Of a DNA stretch of 27,455 bases, positions 6,299 through 14,600 are shown piece after piece (the stretch's first letter is position 1; each line of letters begins with the position of its first letter). The DNA is taken from positions 1-27,455 of the forward strand of contig NZ_KB906424.1 of NCBI RefSeq assembly GCF_000381345.1, given 5' to 3'. The notes beneath the pieces are model-generated. The model was not told the origin of the DNA. It saw only the letters and a program-made list of their open reading frames with translations, and did not search any database. The position numbers and the translations under genes were made by a program. This DNA comes from Deinococcus apachensis DSM 19763. Its GTDB lineage: Bacteria; Deinococcota; Deinococci; Deinococcales; Deinococcaceae.

Positions 6299-8074
6299 TT
6301 AGGGGGTGAGACGGAACACGCGGAGGTAGTCAAAGCGGGCCTGATAGCCAGCGTGACTCAGGGCCACCAGACCCAACTGCGCCTTCCGGCCCAGTTGGTG
6401 GGTATAGGTACCGCCCCGTTCCCATACGCGGTCGTCGGTACTTGTGAACGGGGTGTAGCGCTCCTCACTCCCCACCGTCCTTTTCACGATCCGCAGCCAG
6501 GTTGTCGGGGCAGGTGTGCCCACCACGCCGTAGCCAGCCCTGACCGACCCGGTTTCCTCGCTCGCCTTTATAAAACTAGAGATACGGACAACCCCGAGCG
6601 CGCCGACCGTCAGCCTCAAGAAATTCCGGTCGTCCCCGTACACCACCAGGCCCGCCTCCACTTCGCCTGGCGCAGTCCCCTCAGGCAAGGGAAAGGTCAT
6701 TTTCGTCTCTACCACGTAGTTCCCGGTGGGCGCCCTCTCCAGTAAGGCGGGTGCTGTGCCGTCCCGCAGGTCCCCGGCCACCGTCGTGAGGTGAAAGGCC
6801 CCTCCGGTCACACGTGTGCCAGAAGGTGAACGCAACCACCTCCACTGCGGCCCAAGCCTGGTCCCGTTGAACTCGTCGGACAACTCGGGGAAGGCGGGCC
6901 CCAACCGCTCGGCCGGGACTGCTCCAACAGCCGGTGGCTTGGGGTCGTTCGCCCTCAGGGCTGGAGCAGGCTGTGTTCCTTCCGAAGGGCCGCGACCATG
7001 ACGGACCGTCGGCCAGCCTCCCACCCAGTCGACAGGGTCCAGCATGAGATGCCGCTTGTTGATCTGCGTCTGCCCCTGGAAGTACGGATCGTGCCGGTCG
7101 ATCGCGTGGTAGAACAGCCAGTCCCGCCCGGCGGCATCCGCAACGACACTTCCCGACCCGGGACCGACCCAGCAGTTGCCATTCATCATCAGCACGGGCG
7201 TCCCACCTGTCCAGGCGCTGTTCAGGTCGCGGCCCTCCCGGTCCAGAAAGGGTCCGGTGGGCGAAGGGGAACGCCCAACGAAGATGCCGTTGCCAGTCAG
7301 GGGCCCCAGGCAGCACGGACTGCTGGACGCCATCAGGTAGTAGAAGCCGCCACGCCTCACCACCTCGGGAGTGCCAAACCCCGCTGGGCCCGACGGGGCG
7401 GCCACGCAAACCTGAGTGCGTGGGTCGCTCCGCAAGCCGTCTCGGGACAGTTGGCGCACCCAGATGCCACTTTCGGAGCTTCCGTAGTACACATGGGATT
7501 GACCCCGCGCGTCCTGGATGACGTCCGGGTCCAGCACGGCCAGTTCCCCCTGGGCCTCCACCACCGGGCGGCCGCTGTCCACCCAGGGGCCCGCGGGGCT
7601 CCGGCTAGTCGCCACACCGATGGCTGAACCACCGGCGTCGGTGCGTGAGGCGGCGTAGTACAGCCGGTACGTGCCGTCTGGCCAGGCGACGGCGTCCGGC
7701 GCCCAGAAGAGGCCGTCCGGGGCCACCCATTCCGGCTGGATGGGGAGGGCGTCGCCCACGAGTTCCCAGCGGGTGAGGTCGGCGCTGCGCAGGATGGTGA
7801 TGGGGTGGAGGGGGTAGGCCCCTGCACCATTGTTCTCCGTGTCATCGTGAGGGTCACTCGTGCAGTAGGCGTACCAGTGGGCATCGCCAGGAATGCGTGA
7901 GCGGAGGATGGACGGGTCCCCGCAGGCGACCACCGGCTGGGGACCAGGGATATCCAGGGGATTGGTGTAAGTGCGCCGGGTAAGCCCGCCTCCCGCATTC
8001 ACTGCCTGGAACACAGCAAGAGCGGTCAGCCACGCGGCCGTGAGGAGGACGGGGGCGATCGGCACTCGCTTCAT
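6299..8074 (-). CDS. Exported glycoside hydrolase family 43 enzyme
   Basis: A 591-aa secreted enzyme, likely acting on arabinan or xylan side chains. ATG 8074 follows AGGAGG at 5 nt and opens a signal peptide (MKRVPIAPVLLTAAWLTALAV...). The catalytic five-bladed propeller spans ~35-350. The GH43 triad is visible: base Asp53 in CGDPSILRS, pKa-modulating Asp182 in LDPDVIQDARGQSHVYYG, and acid Glu237 in TPEVVRRGGFYYLMAS. The structural motif FWAPDAVAWPDGTYRLYY lies near 123. Residues ~400-591 form a C-terminal concanavalin-like sandwich (ELSDEFNGTRLGPQWRWLR ... VVYGDDRNFLRLTV), as in many GH43 enzymes. Exact substrate cannot be told from sequence. A 22-bp perfect palindrome 29 bp upstream suggests repression by a sugar-responsive regulator. 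The open frame continues upstream to 8215 without a ribosome site and overlaps the next small gene. Confidence 0.88.
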   Translation of the reverse strand: MKRVPIAPVLLTAAWLTALAVFQAVNAGGGLTRRTYTNPLDIPGPQPVVACGDPSILRSRIPGDAHWYAYCTSDPHDDTENNGAGAYPLHPITILRSADLTRWELVGDALPIQPEWVAPDGLFWAPDAVAWPDGTYRLYYAASRTDAGGSAIGVATSRSPAGPWVDSGRPVVEAQGELAVLDPDVIQDARGQSHVYYGSSESGIWVRQLSRDGLRSDPRTQVCVAAPSGPAGFGTPEVVRRGGFYYLMASSSPCCLGPLTGNGIFVGRSPSPTGPFLDREGRDLNSAWTGGTPVLMMNGNCWVGPGSGSVVADAAGRDWLFYHAIDRHDPYFQGQTQINKRHLMLDPVDWVGGWPTVRHGRGPSEGTQPAPALRANDPKPPAVGAVPAERLGPAFPELSDEFNGTRLGPQWRWLRSPSGTRVTGGAFHLTTVAGDLRDGTAPALLERAPTGNYVVETKMTFPLPEGTAPGEVEAGLVVYGDDRNFLRLTVGALGVVRISSFIKASEETGSVRAGYGVVGTPAPTTWLRIVKRTVGSEERYTPFTSTDDRVWERGGTYTHQLGRKAQLGLVALSHAGYQARFDYLRVFRLTP

Positions 8075-8102
8075 GAGATCCTCCTGAGCGGGAAGGAAGC
8101 AG

Positions 8103-8124
8103 CGGCAGAATACGTATTCTGCCG
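8103..8124. promoter_or_regulatory. Perfect 22-bp palindrome upstream of the GH43 gene
   Basis: The core GCAGAATACGTATTCTGC (8105-8122) extends by CG on each side to a perfect 22-bp inverted repeat without spacer, centred on ACGT. It lies 29 bp before the GH43 start codon, within the likely promoter or leader. The central CpG and length fit an operator for a dimeric regulator such as a LacI- or GntR-type protein. The regulator is not identifiable here. Confidence 0.6.
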
Positions 8125-8166
8125 AGCACGGGTTGCTGTTGCGCTCCATGCCCGAGGCTTGAACCC

Positions 8167-8364
8167 TTACCAGTACACCCAGCTCACGGTGTCTGCCTGC
8201 AGGCGAAGAAGCCATCTGAGGGCCGCCTCGCGGCTGTGGAGCGAGACGGTATAGCGGGCAGCTTGAATTTCAAGTGCCCGCTGCACCATCTCGCTGTTCA
8301 GTTGGCAGACCCTATCCGGCAGGGTGAACTGGAACAGGGTCAACGAGTAATGCAGGTCTGACAT
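8167..8364 (-). CDS. Small unknown protein, 65 aa
   Basis: ATG 8364 is preceded by GGGAGGAG at 3 nt (GGGAGGAGTC-ATG), one of the strongest ribosome sites in the window. The product begins MSDLHYSLTLFQFTLPDRVC and ends WLLRLQADTVSWVYW. It has no signal peptide or membrane segment and is predicted mainly helical. I do not recognise a family. It lies 96 bp after the HST-family gene and 92 bp before the GH43 gene on the same strand, so co-transcription is possible. The ribosome site is the main support for it being real. Confidence 0.5.
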   Translation of the reverse strand: MSDLHYSLTLFQFTLPDRVCQLNSEMVQRALEIQAARYTVSLHSREAALRWLLRLQADTVSWVYW

Positions 8365-8460
8365 GACTCCTCCCTGCAGAGCGCCCGCACTACTGTGAAC
8401 GGTGTTCCTGCCGACGCCCTAATGAGCGGGCCGGAGATGGAGGTGGATCATGAGCTTATC

Positions 8461-8616
8461 TCAGGCAGAGCTCACGGCTGAATGCCAGCGCGAGGGACCC
8501 TCGGCACGCGGAGCGAGCAGCCTTGCCTCCTGCGCTTCCCGGAGGAATTGGTCGTGCCTCGTATGCGCGTACTTCAGCCACTGCGCCGTGCTGTGGTTGG
8601 TGCCGTTGATGGTCAT
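8461..8616 (-). CDS. Small HST-family protein, 51 aa (intact copy)
   Basis: ATG 8616 follows AAGGAGAAGGT. A longer in-frame start at 8688 has no such site. The protein begins MTINGTNHSTAQWLKYAHTR, continues HDQFLREAQEARLLAPR, and ends at TGA 8461. It aligns with the amber-broken copy at 4755: shared pattern M-x-ING-xx-HST-xx-W-(6)-RH-x-Q-x-LREA. There is no signal peptide, so it should be cytoplasmic. Aromatic and charged residues suggest a short helical protein. No known family is recognised. Two copies near two SARP promoters suggest a conserved role in those modules, perhaps as a regulatory or partner peptide (inference). Existence is supported by the ribosome site and by the paralogue. 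Confidence 0.6.
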   Translation of the reverse strand: MTINGTNHSTAQWLKYAHTRHDQFLREAQEARLLAPRAEGPSRWHSAVSSA

Positions 8617-8742
8617 ACCTTCTCCTTGTGCCTGTCGAGTGAACAGGGCCAACGAGGAGTCCAGGTAATCCAGAACTCCTCCCCACATGGCGGCGCGGTC
8701 CGCTCGGGCACTTCGGCTTTCCCCCTCCTCCGGCGGATCGGC

Positions 8743-8901
8743 TCACTGCTTGGAAACGCCGGGCTGCGGCGGGCAGGGAGCCGGTGAAGTCACGGTAGTC
8801 CCGTCGGGGCATACCTTGATCTTGGCGCCCCACAGCGAGGCGTCCGCCGGGGTGCCGAGCAGGAAGAGGCTCAGGAGCAGCGCGGCGACGGGGTGGTTCA
8901 T
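8743..8901 (-). CDS. Small exported peptide, 52 aa with two cysteines
   Basis: ATG 8901 follows AAGGAGG at 4 nt. The first 22 residues (MNHPVAALLLSLFLLGTPADA, cleavage near ADA/SLW) are a compact signal peptide. The mature peptide would be about 31 aa: SLWGAKIKVCPDGTTVTS, then PAPCPPQPGVSKQ. Its only two cysteines (VCPDG and APCPPQ) could form one disulfide. It lies at the head of a minus-strand run of small genes and faces the SARP-type promoter at 9098-9137, about 200 bp away and oriented the other way. It might be a secreted signal or a small envelope peptide; nothing in the sequence decides this. It is too short for most automated callers. Confidence 0.6.
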   Translation of the reverse strand: MNHPVAALLLSLFLLGTPADASLWGAKIKVCPDGTTVTSPAPCPPQPGVSKQ

Positions 8902-9097
8902 AGGGCCTCCTTCGGCGGGTGAAGTGGACGTAGAATCCGGCTGGACCGTAGGGGGCTACGTCATCCCGTCGTCGCCCTGCACGGGCGTCATTGGACGGCA
9001 TTTCTCCCAGGGACTTCGGCCGTGGGCTGCCCCCGGCTCCTGCTCACCGGCCCCCGTCCCTCTGCCGATGGCTGATTCATATCGTGCCCGTCAGCAC

Positions 9098-9137
9098 GTT
9101 TACATTGTGTTGACAAGTCTTTCAATATGCGTTGACA
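9098..9137 (+). promoter_or_regulatory. Heptamer operator of a decayed third SARP gene
   Basis: GTTTACA (9098-9104), GTTGACA (9109-9115) and GTTGACA (9131-9137) show 11- and 22-bp spacing, identical to that of the box before 11325. A degenerate ribosome site (TGAGG) and a GTG start at 9169 follow at the same distance as in the two intact SARP loci. The block points away from the small exported peptide gene at 8901. Confidence 0.6.
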
Positions 9138-9168
9138 ACCGTCCCCAACGGCGTTTCTGAGGTCTGGT

Positions 9169-9210
9169 GTGAGCCAGCTTCAGCTCATTCCGCTCAGGGG
9201 TTGTTCCAAG
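9169..9210 (+). pseudogene. First codons of a decayed third SARP gene
   Basis: GTG AGC CAG CTT CAG CTC reads V-S-Q-L-Q-L, matching the first residues of the SARP gene at 4409 (VSQLQLFLLGV) and the one at 11325 (VNQLQMFLLGV). Beyond this the DNA keeps only patchy similarity (CGCTCAGGGG against TGCTCGGGG), the frame is lost, and no BTAD domain follows before the second SARP gene arrives from the other strand at 9319. It is a promoter-proximal stub of a gene that was deleted or recombined away. Confidence 0.55.
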
Positions 9211-9269
9211 TTGTTGGCTTTGAAGAGTTCGCGACTTAGGGCAATCAAGGCAACTTTTCCCTGCAAGCC

Positions 9270-9288
9270 CTGCTACCCACAGTAGCAG
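9270..9288 (-). terminator. Weak hairpin downstream of the second SARP gene
   Basis: CTGCTAC (9270-9276) pairs with GTAGCAG (9282-9288) around CCACA, about 30 bp past the stop at 9319. No T-run follows on either strand, so termination is only possible, not shown. Confidence 0.3.
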
Positions 9289-9318
9289 CGTTAGGGGTGG
9301 CACTCGCGTGTACGTTAG

Positions 9319-11325
9319 CTAGGGGACTGAGTCTTGAGAGGCAAGCAGCATTCGGGCCTGGTCGGCGAAGGTGGCGGCCTCAGAGAGCCGCCCCTGGGCC
9401 CGGGCCGTCTCTGCTGCCCGCAGAAGCCAGGGGGCGGCCTGGGCGTCATTTCCACCCGCGCGCCAGTGTTCAGCAATGCGCGCTGCCTGGCCCCCATGCG
9501 CCGCGAGCGTGCGCGCCGCCGCCCGGTGCAACAGGGTTCGCACCAGGACGGGCGTCTCCCGAGCCAGAAATTCGGCCATCAGGTCATGGCTGAAGCGCTC
9601 GCCCTCCATCATCTGCGCGGCCTCCAGCTCCGCCCAGCCCTCGGCCACGTCGAGGATCGGTGCTTGCAACATCTCGGCGACAAGCTCCAGAGTGAAGTCG
9701 TGCTGGAGTACGGCGGCCGCTCGCGCCGCCTGGAGGGCCCTCCGGGAAAGCCGCCCCGTCCGCCGGGTCAGCACTTCCTGCACGCGGGGAGGCAGCGAGA
9801 ACTGCCCGTCCTCAATGCCCCGCGTCTCCACGAGGTGCCGCACCGTCTCCAGCAGCATTTGTGGATTCCCCCCTGTGAAGGCCCGGAGCGCGTTGAAGCG
9901 GGCGCCAAGGTCCGGCACCCCCAGGCTCGCGACAAACGTCTTGACCGCTGCTTCGTTCAGAGGTTCCAATTCAATTCGGATGGCCATTCCGGCGGCGACC
10001 TGTTGCTCAATCATCGCCTCCCCCTCGGGAGGCAGTTCGCCGCGCCGGAAACAGGTGATGATGTAGGGAAGGCCCTCCGGCTGACCTACGGGAAAGACTG
10101 ACGAGGACACGACGTGCCCCACCTGCAAGGAGGCGGGGTCGCTGAACTGCAGGTCGTCCACGATGACGACCTCAACCTCGCGGAGCGCGAACCCGTACAC
10201 GTACTGGAGCGCTGTCAGCAGGGGCGTGGTCAGGTGTGCAGGCTGGACAGTCGTCGTCTCCTCCCAGCCTTTGGGGGTGAGTTCGGGGAGCAGCGGGGCG
10301 AGCGCCACGCGCATCCACGGTTCCAGCGACAGGGTCGGGTACGAGCGCAGAATCGTGCGAATATGGCGCGTCACGCTGCTATACGGCACATGGCAGTCGC
10401 CTGGGCAGTTCTCGAAGGCCAGGACCCGGCCATGAACTTGGGCGAAGTCCAGCGCCAAGCGGGATTTGCCCTCTCCGGGATCGCCCACGATATGAATGAC
10501 CTGGCCCCGCCCCCACGCCTCCTCCATCTGCGCCCAGACATCCTCCCGCCCCACGAGCCGGGGCGGACGCAGCATGGAGAGGGGCAGCTCTGAGTGGAAG
10601 AGTCGAGGGGTGGATCCGGCACTCTGGGCAAGTTGGCCTGTCAGAGCATGGGGTGGCATCTCTGGCTCGACGCCCAGCTCGTGCCGCAGCACTTCCCGGC
10701 CACGCTGTTCCGTCTTCACCGCTTCCGCGTTCCGGCCTGCCGCGCGTAGTGCCCACGTAAGCTGTCGGTAGGCATCCTCACTGAGAGGGTCGTGCCGCAC
10801 CCAGCGTTGTGCGGTGGTGATGGCACCTTCGAGCTGCCCACTCTCCAACTGGTAACGGGTGAGCCGGGCGAGGAGGACGCTGAAGCGTTCAGCAAAGTGC
10901 AGGGCTCGGGCATTCACCCACTCGCTCCAGGAGGGGGAGGCCGTCAGGGTGAGACCTTGCAGGAAATCGCCGCGCCAGAGTTCCAGAACTTCTGAGCGTG
11001 GAGGCTCCTCCCGCTCCCCCAGTTCCAGCACGTCTGCCCAGAGCCCGGCGTGGCGGGTGAGTTCGACTCTGTCGAGCATGACGCTCAACCCGATATCCCG
11101 GCCCAGGACGGCGTGAATGTGATACAGGGCCAGGCGCAGGGCGGCCCGGGCGGAGGTCTGGGAGCCTGGCCACAGCATCTCGGACAACTCGTCGCGTGAG
11201 TGCGGCCCGGCCTCCACGACGAGGTAGGCAAGCAACGCCAGCATCTTGCGGGTCCGCAGGTGAACGGGCTGGCCGTTCAGGCGGACCCTGGGCACGCCGA
11301 GCAGAAACATCTGGAGCTGGTTCAC
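9319..11325 (-). CDS. SARP-family STAND regulator, short form (BTAD + AAA)
   Basis: A 668-aa paralogue of the regulator at 1086-4409. The N-terminal winged helix (QPVHLRTRKMLALLAYLVV, RDELSEMLWPG) and BTAD region (LWRGDFLQGL, DPLSEDAYRQLTWALRAAGR) are very similar. The ATPase has Walker A GDPGEGKS (~281-288) and Walker B VVIVDDLQFSD (~387). After the ATPase and its winged-helix-like tail only a short helical stretch remains (HWRAGGNDAQAAPWLLRAAE), so the ~400-residue TPR-like sensor half of the first paralogue is absent. The frame opens further up at 11361, but GTG 11325 has GGAGG 6 nt upstream and matches the paralogue. The heptamer block at 11356-11395 suggests autoregulation. It is transcribed divergently from the large lipoprotein at 11616, its most obvious target. 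Confidence 0.87.
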   Translation of the reverse strand: MNQLQMFLLGVPRVRLNGQPVHLRTRKMLALLAYLVVEAGPHSRDELSEMLWPGSQTSARAALRLALYHIHAVLGRDIGLSVMLDRVELTRHAGLWADVLELGEREEPPRSEVLELWRGDFLQGLTLTASPSWSEWVNARALHFAERFSVLLARLTRYQLESGQLEGAITTAQRWVRHDPLSEDAYRQLTWALRAAGRNAEAVKTEQRGREVLRHELGVEPEMPPHALTGQLAQSAGSTPRLFHSELPLSMLRPPRLVGREDVWAQMEEAWGRGQVIHIVGDPGEGKSRLALDFAQVHGRVLAFENCPGDCHVPYSSVTRHIRTILRSYPTLSLEPWMRVALAPLLPELTPKGWEETTTVQPAHLTTPLLTALQYVYGFALREVEVVIVDDLQFSDPASLQVGHVVSSSVFPVGQPEGLPYIITCFRRGELPPEGEAMIEQQVAAGMAIRIELEPLNEAAVKTFVASLGVPDLGARFNALRAFTGGNPQMLLETVRHLVETRGIEDGQFSLPPRVQEVLTRRTGRLSRRALQAARAAAVLQHDFTLELVAEMLQAPILDVAEGWAELEAAQMMEGERFSHDLMAEFLARETPVLVRTLLHRAAARTLAAHGGQAARIAEHWRAGGNDAQAAPWLLRAAETARAQGRLSEAATFADQARMLLASQDSVP

Positions 11326-11355
11326 ACCGGGCCTCCAAAACGCGGACGAGGGGGT

Positions 11356-11395
11356 TGTCAACGCAGGTGGAGCAGGTTGTCAACAGAGTGTAAAC
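11356..11395 (-). promoter_or_regulatory. Heptamer operator between second SARP gene and lipoprotein
   Basis: Read on the minus strand: GTTTACA (11395-11389), GTTGACA (11384-11378), GTTGACA (11362-11356), with 11- and 22-bp spacing. It ends 30 bp before the GTG start at 11325, and lies 220 bp from the divergent lipoprotein start. This is the best-preserved of the boxes and fits SARP binding geometry (direct heptamers on one helix face). Confidence 0.62.
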
Positions 11396-11615
11396 GCCCT
11401 GGAGTCCATCATGAAGTCCGCCCACCAACAGAGGACGACAGGGGCTTTTGGTCGGAAAGCGGGGCGACCAGAAGCTGGGCCTGTAGGGAAAGGCCATCCC
11501 ACACCTGCGGCGATATACGTACGCCGGGGAAGCTCTTCAGTGTCCTTTTCTCCCCGGTCTGCGCCCCCGCTTGAGCCACGCGGCCTTCTATCCGTCATAC
11601 GGAAAGGATCATCAC

Positions 11616-14600
11616 ATGCCTGCATGCCAGCCGGACCTCCTCTCGTCCCTGCGCCTCGGCCTGACCCTGGTCCTGACCGCCGCCCTCACCGCCTGCTCCT
11701 CGGCTCCGCAGAGCCAAACGCCCGGCCTTGATCCAGTTGCCACCTATTCCTACGAGCCCGGAACGGATTACTCCTGGACCAGCGTGACCCAGGGGACGGA
11801 CATGTCCCCGGGAACCCCTAGCTCCCCCTGGCGTGGGCTGGCGGTGAGCGCAGCGGGTGAAGCCACCGACCTCGACCTGACGAGCGGGAGCTGGGACTCG
11901 GCCACCAACGGTTACGGTCCGATTGAGATCGACCGCAGCAACAACAGCAGCACGGCAGGGGACGGCCGGACGCTGACGATCGGTGGCGTGGCCTATGCCA
12001 AAGGGTTGGGTGCCCATGCGAACTCCGATATCCGATACACCTTGCCCGGCCAGTGCACGACCTTCACCGCCAGTATCGGGGTGGATGACGAGGTGGGCGA
12101 CCGGGGCAGCGTGGTGTTCGAGGTCTGGAACGGCACCGCCGCTAAGCTATACGACAGCAGCGTTCTGCGTGGGAGCAACGCGGCCAAAACCATCTCCGTT
12201 CCCCTGAGCGGAGTCCAGCAACTCCGCCTTGTGGTCCGCGATGCCAGCGACGGCGTGAACTACGACCACGCGGACTGGGCTGCGACGCGATTGCTCGGTT
12301 GCACGGTGTCCCAGACTTCGGGGAACAAATACCTGAGTGACCTCACACCTATTGGGACGCCTCTGAACGGGTACGGCCCCTACGAGAAGGACAAGAGCAA
12401 TGGGGGGAGCGCCGGTGGGGACGGCAAGACTCTCACCATCGGCGGCACTGCGTATCCCAAGGGACTGGGTGCGCACGCGGCGTCCTCACTAACTTACGAC
12501 CTGAACGGCACCTGCTCGACCTTCACCGTTGAGGTGGGCGTGGACGATGAGGTCGGCGATCAGGGCACCGTGGTGTTTCAGGTGTTCTCGGACGGCACGA
12601 AGTTGTACGACAGCGGCATCATGACGGGGCGGGATTCAGCGCGCTCGGTGAATGTGAATGTCGCGAGCAAGAAGCAGTTGATGCTCAAGGTAACCGACGC
12701 GGGGAATGGCATCTCTTACGATCATGCCGACTGGGCGAACGCCAAGGTGAGCTGCTCTGATATCCAGCCCACCGTTACCGGCGTCACGGTCAACCCTTCC
12801 ACCGCTGTCCTCAGCGTGAAGGGCAGGCGGCAGTTCACGGCGGACGTGCAGGGGAGCGGGGCGTACTCCTCAGCCGTGACTTGGACGAGCAGCAGCCCGT
12901 CAGTGGCCACCGTGAGCAGTTCGGGACTGGTGACTGCTATTGCGCCGGGTACTGCCACGATCACCGCCACCTCGACCTTCGACACGAGCAAGAAGGGCAC
13001 CGCGCAGGTCACGGTGAACCCCGCGTCCACCCTGCCTACCGGGGGCATCCTGATCAACTTCCAGCCTGCGAGCTCGGGAACACCTGCCGGGTACACTAGG
13101 GATACAGGAGCCGCCTACGACACGTCGCGGGGCTTCGGCTGGGTCCGCGAGGACAGTGTGGGGACAGGCACCAGTGTGCCGCTGGACATCACCCCCAACA
13201 CCCGTGACCGCGCACTTGCGGGAGTGGACGCGCGTCTGAACACCTTCATCCACATGCAGTTCCCGACGAGCGTGAGCAACGCGACTGCCGTGCGCACGCC
13301 CGCCGCCTGGGAGTACGCCCTGCCCAACGGGGTGTACACCGTGACCGTCGCCGTAGGGGAGGCCAGCAACAGCTACGACAGCTTCCATCAGATCAATGTC
13401 GAGGGCCACTTGGCCATCGCCCGGTACAACCCGGTGGCGTCCAAGAAGTTCTTCACCTCCACGATGCGGGCAAGCGTCACCGACGGGCGCCTGACCATCG
13501 ACGCGCGCGGCGGCACGAACACCAAGCTGGATTACCTGAGCATCCAACCGGGCGACCAGCCCAGCATCCGGTCGCTCAGCCCCCAGGACGCTGAGACCAT
13601 CGTCCCAACTACCGTCTCGGTCACAGCAGACGTCAATCTGCCCAACAGCGGCATCGACGGGACGACCCTCTTCTCTTCCACCGTCCGCCTGCTGAACATG
13701 GTCACGAATGTCCCCGTGCCTGCCTCGCTCAACACCTCCGGCGGCGGTGACGTGATCGTTTTACAACCCAGTGCGCCGCTTAGTGCCAACACCCAGTACA
13801 TCTTCGAGGTGACCTCCGGTGTCAAGGACACGAGCGGGATGGCCTTCCTGCCCCAACGCACGACCTTCGTGACGGGGTCGAGCACGGGGTCCACGGGCAC
13901 GGTGGCCTTCGAGCAAGTCGCGCTGCCCAATGCGCCCGCCAAGCCCTACACGGCCGTCGAGATGGGGCCGGACGGCAAGCTGTACGCGGCCACACTGATT
14001 GGTGACATCCTGCGCTTTGGAGTGATGTCCGATGGCACGGTCACCACCCCGCAAGTTATGACTTCCGTACAAGCGGCCAGTGGCGGACCGCGCACCATCA
14101 TTGGGATGAAGTTCGACCCGACCTCCACGGCCGACAACCTCATCTTGTGGATCAGCAACAACCACTTCTGGGACGGCACGGCAAACTCCCCGGACTGGAG
14201 TGGCAAGATTACCCGCCTGAGCGGCCCCAACCTGGAAAACGTGCAGGACTATGTGGTGGGGTTCCCCCGCTCAATCCGCGATCATCAGACCAATTCCATT
14301 GCCTTCCGCCCGGGTGATCCTGGCGCCCTGTATGTTCTGCAGGGCAGCAACTCCGCAATGGGTGCTCCTGACACCGCTTGGGGCAACCGTCCTGAGAGGC
14401 TGCTAAGCGCTGCCCTGCTTAGAGTCGATTACTCCAAGATCAGCAACCCGCCGCTGGATGTAAAGACCGGTGACGGCGGCGTGTACAACCCCTACGCTGC
14501 AGGTGCTCCCGTCACCATCTACGCCTCGGGAATCCGCAACGCCTACGACATGGTGTGGCACACCAACGGACAGCTGTACGTCCCTACCAACGGCTCGGCA

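Noticed and set aside
9098..11395. The spaced GTTGACA repeats as a CRISPR array or plasmid iterons
   Set aside because: Only three 7-bp units per site, each tied to a SARP gene start; no long repeats, spacers, cas or rep genes.
12900..13547. 215-codon minus-strand open frame
   Set aside because: Antisense shadow of the large lipoprotein, whose domains are continuous through this stretch.
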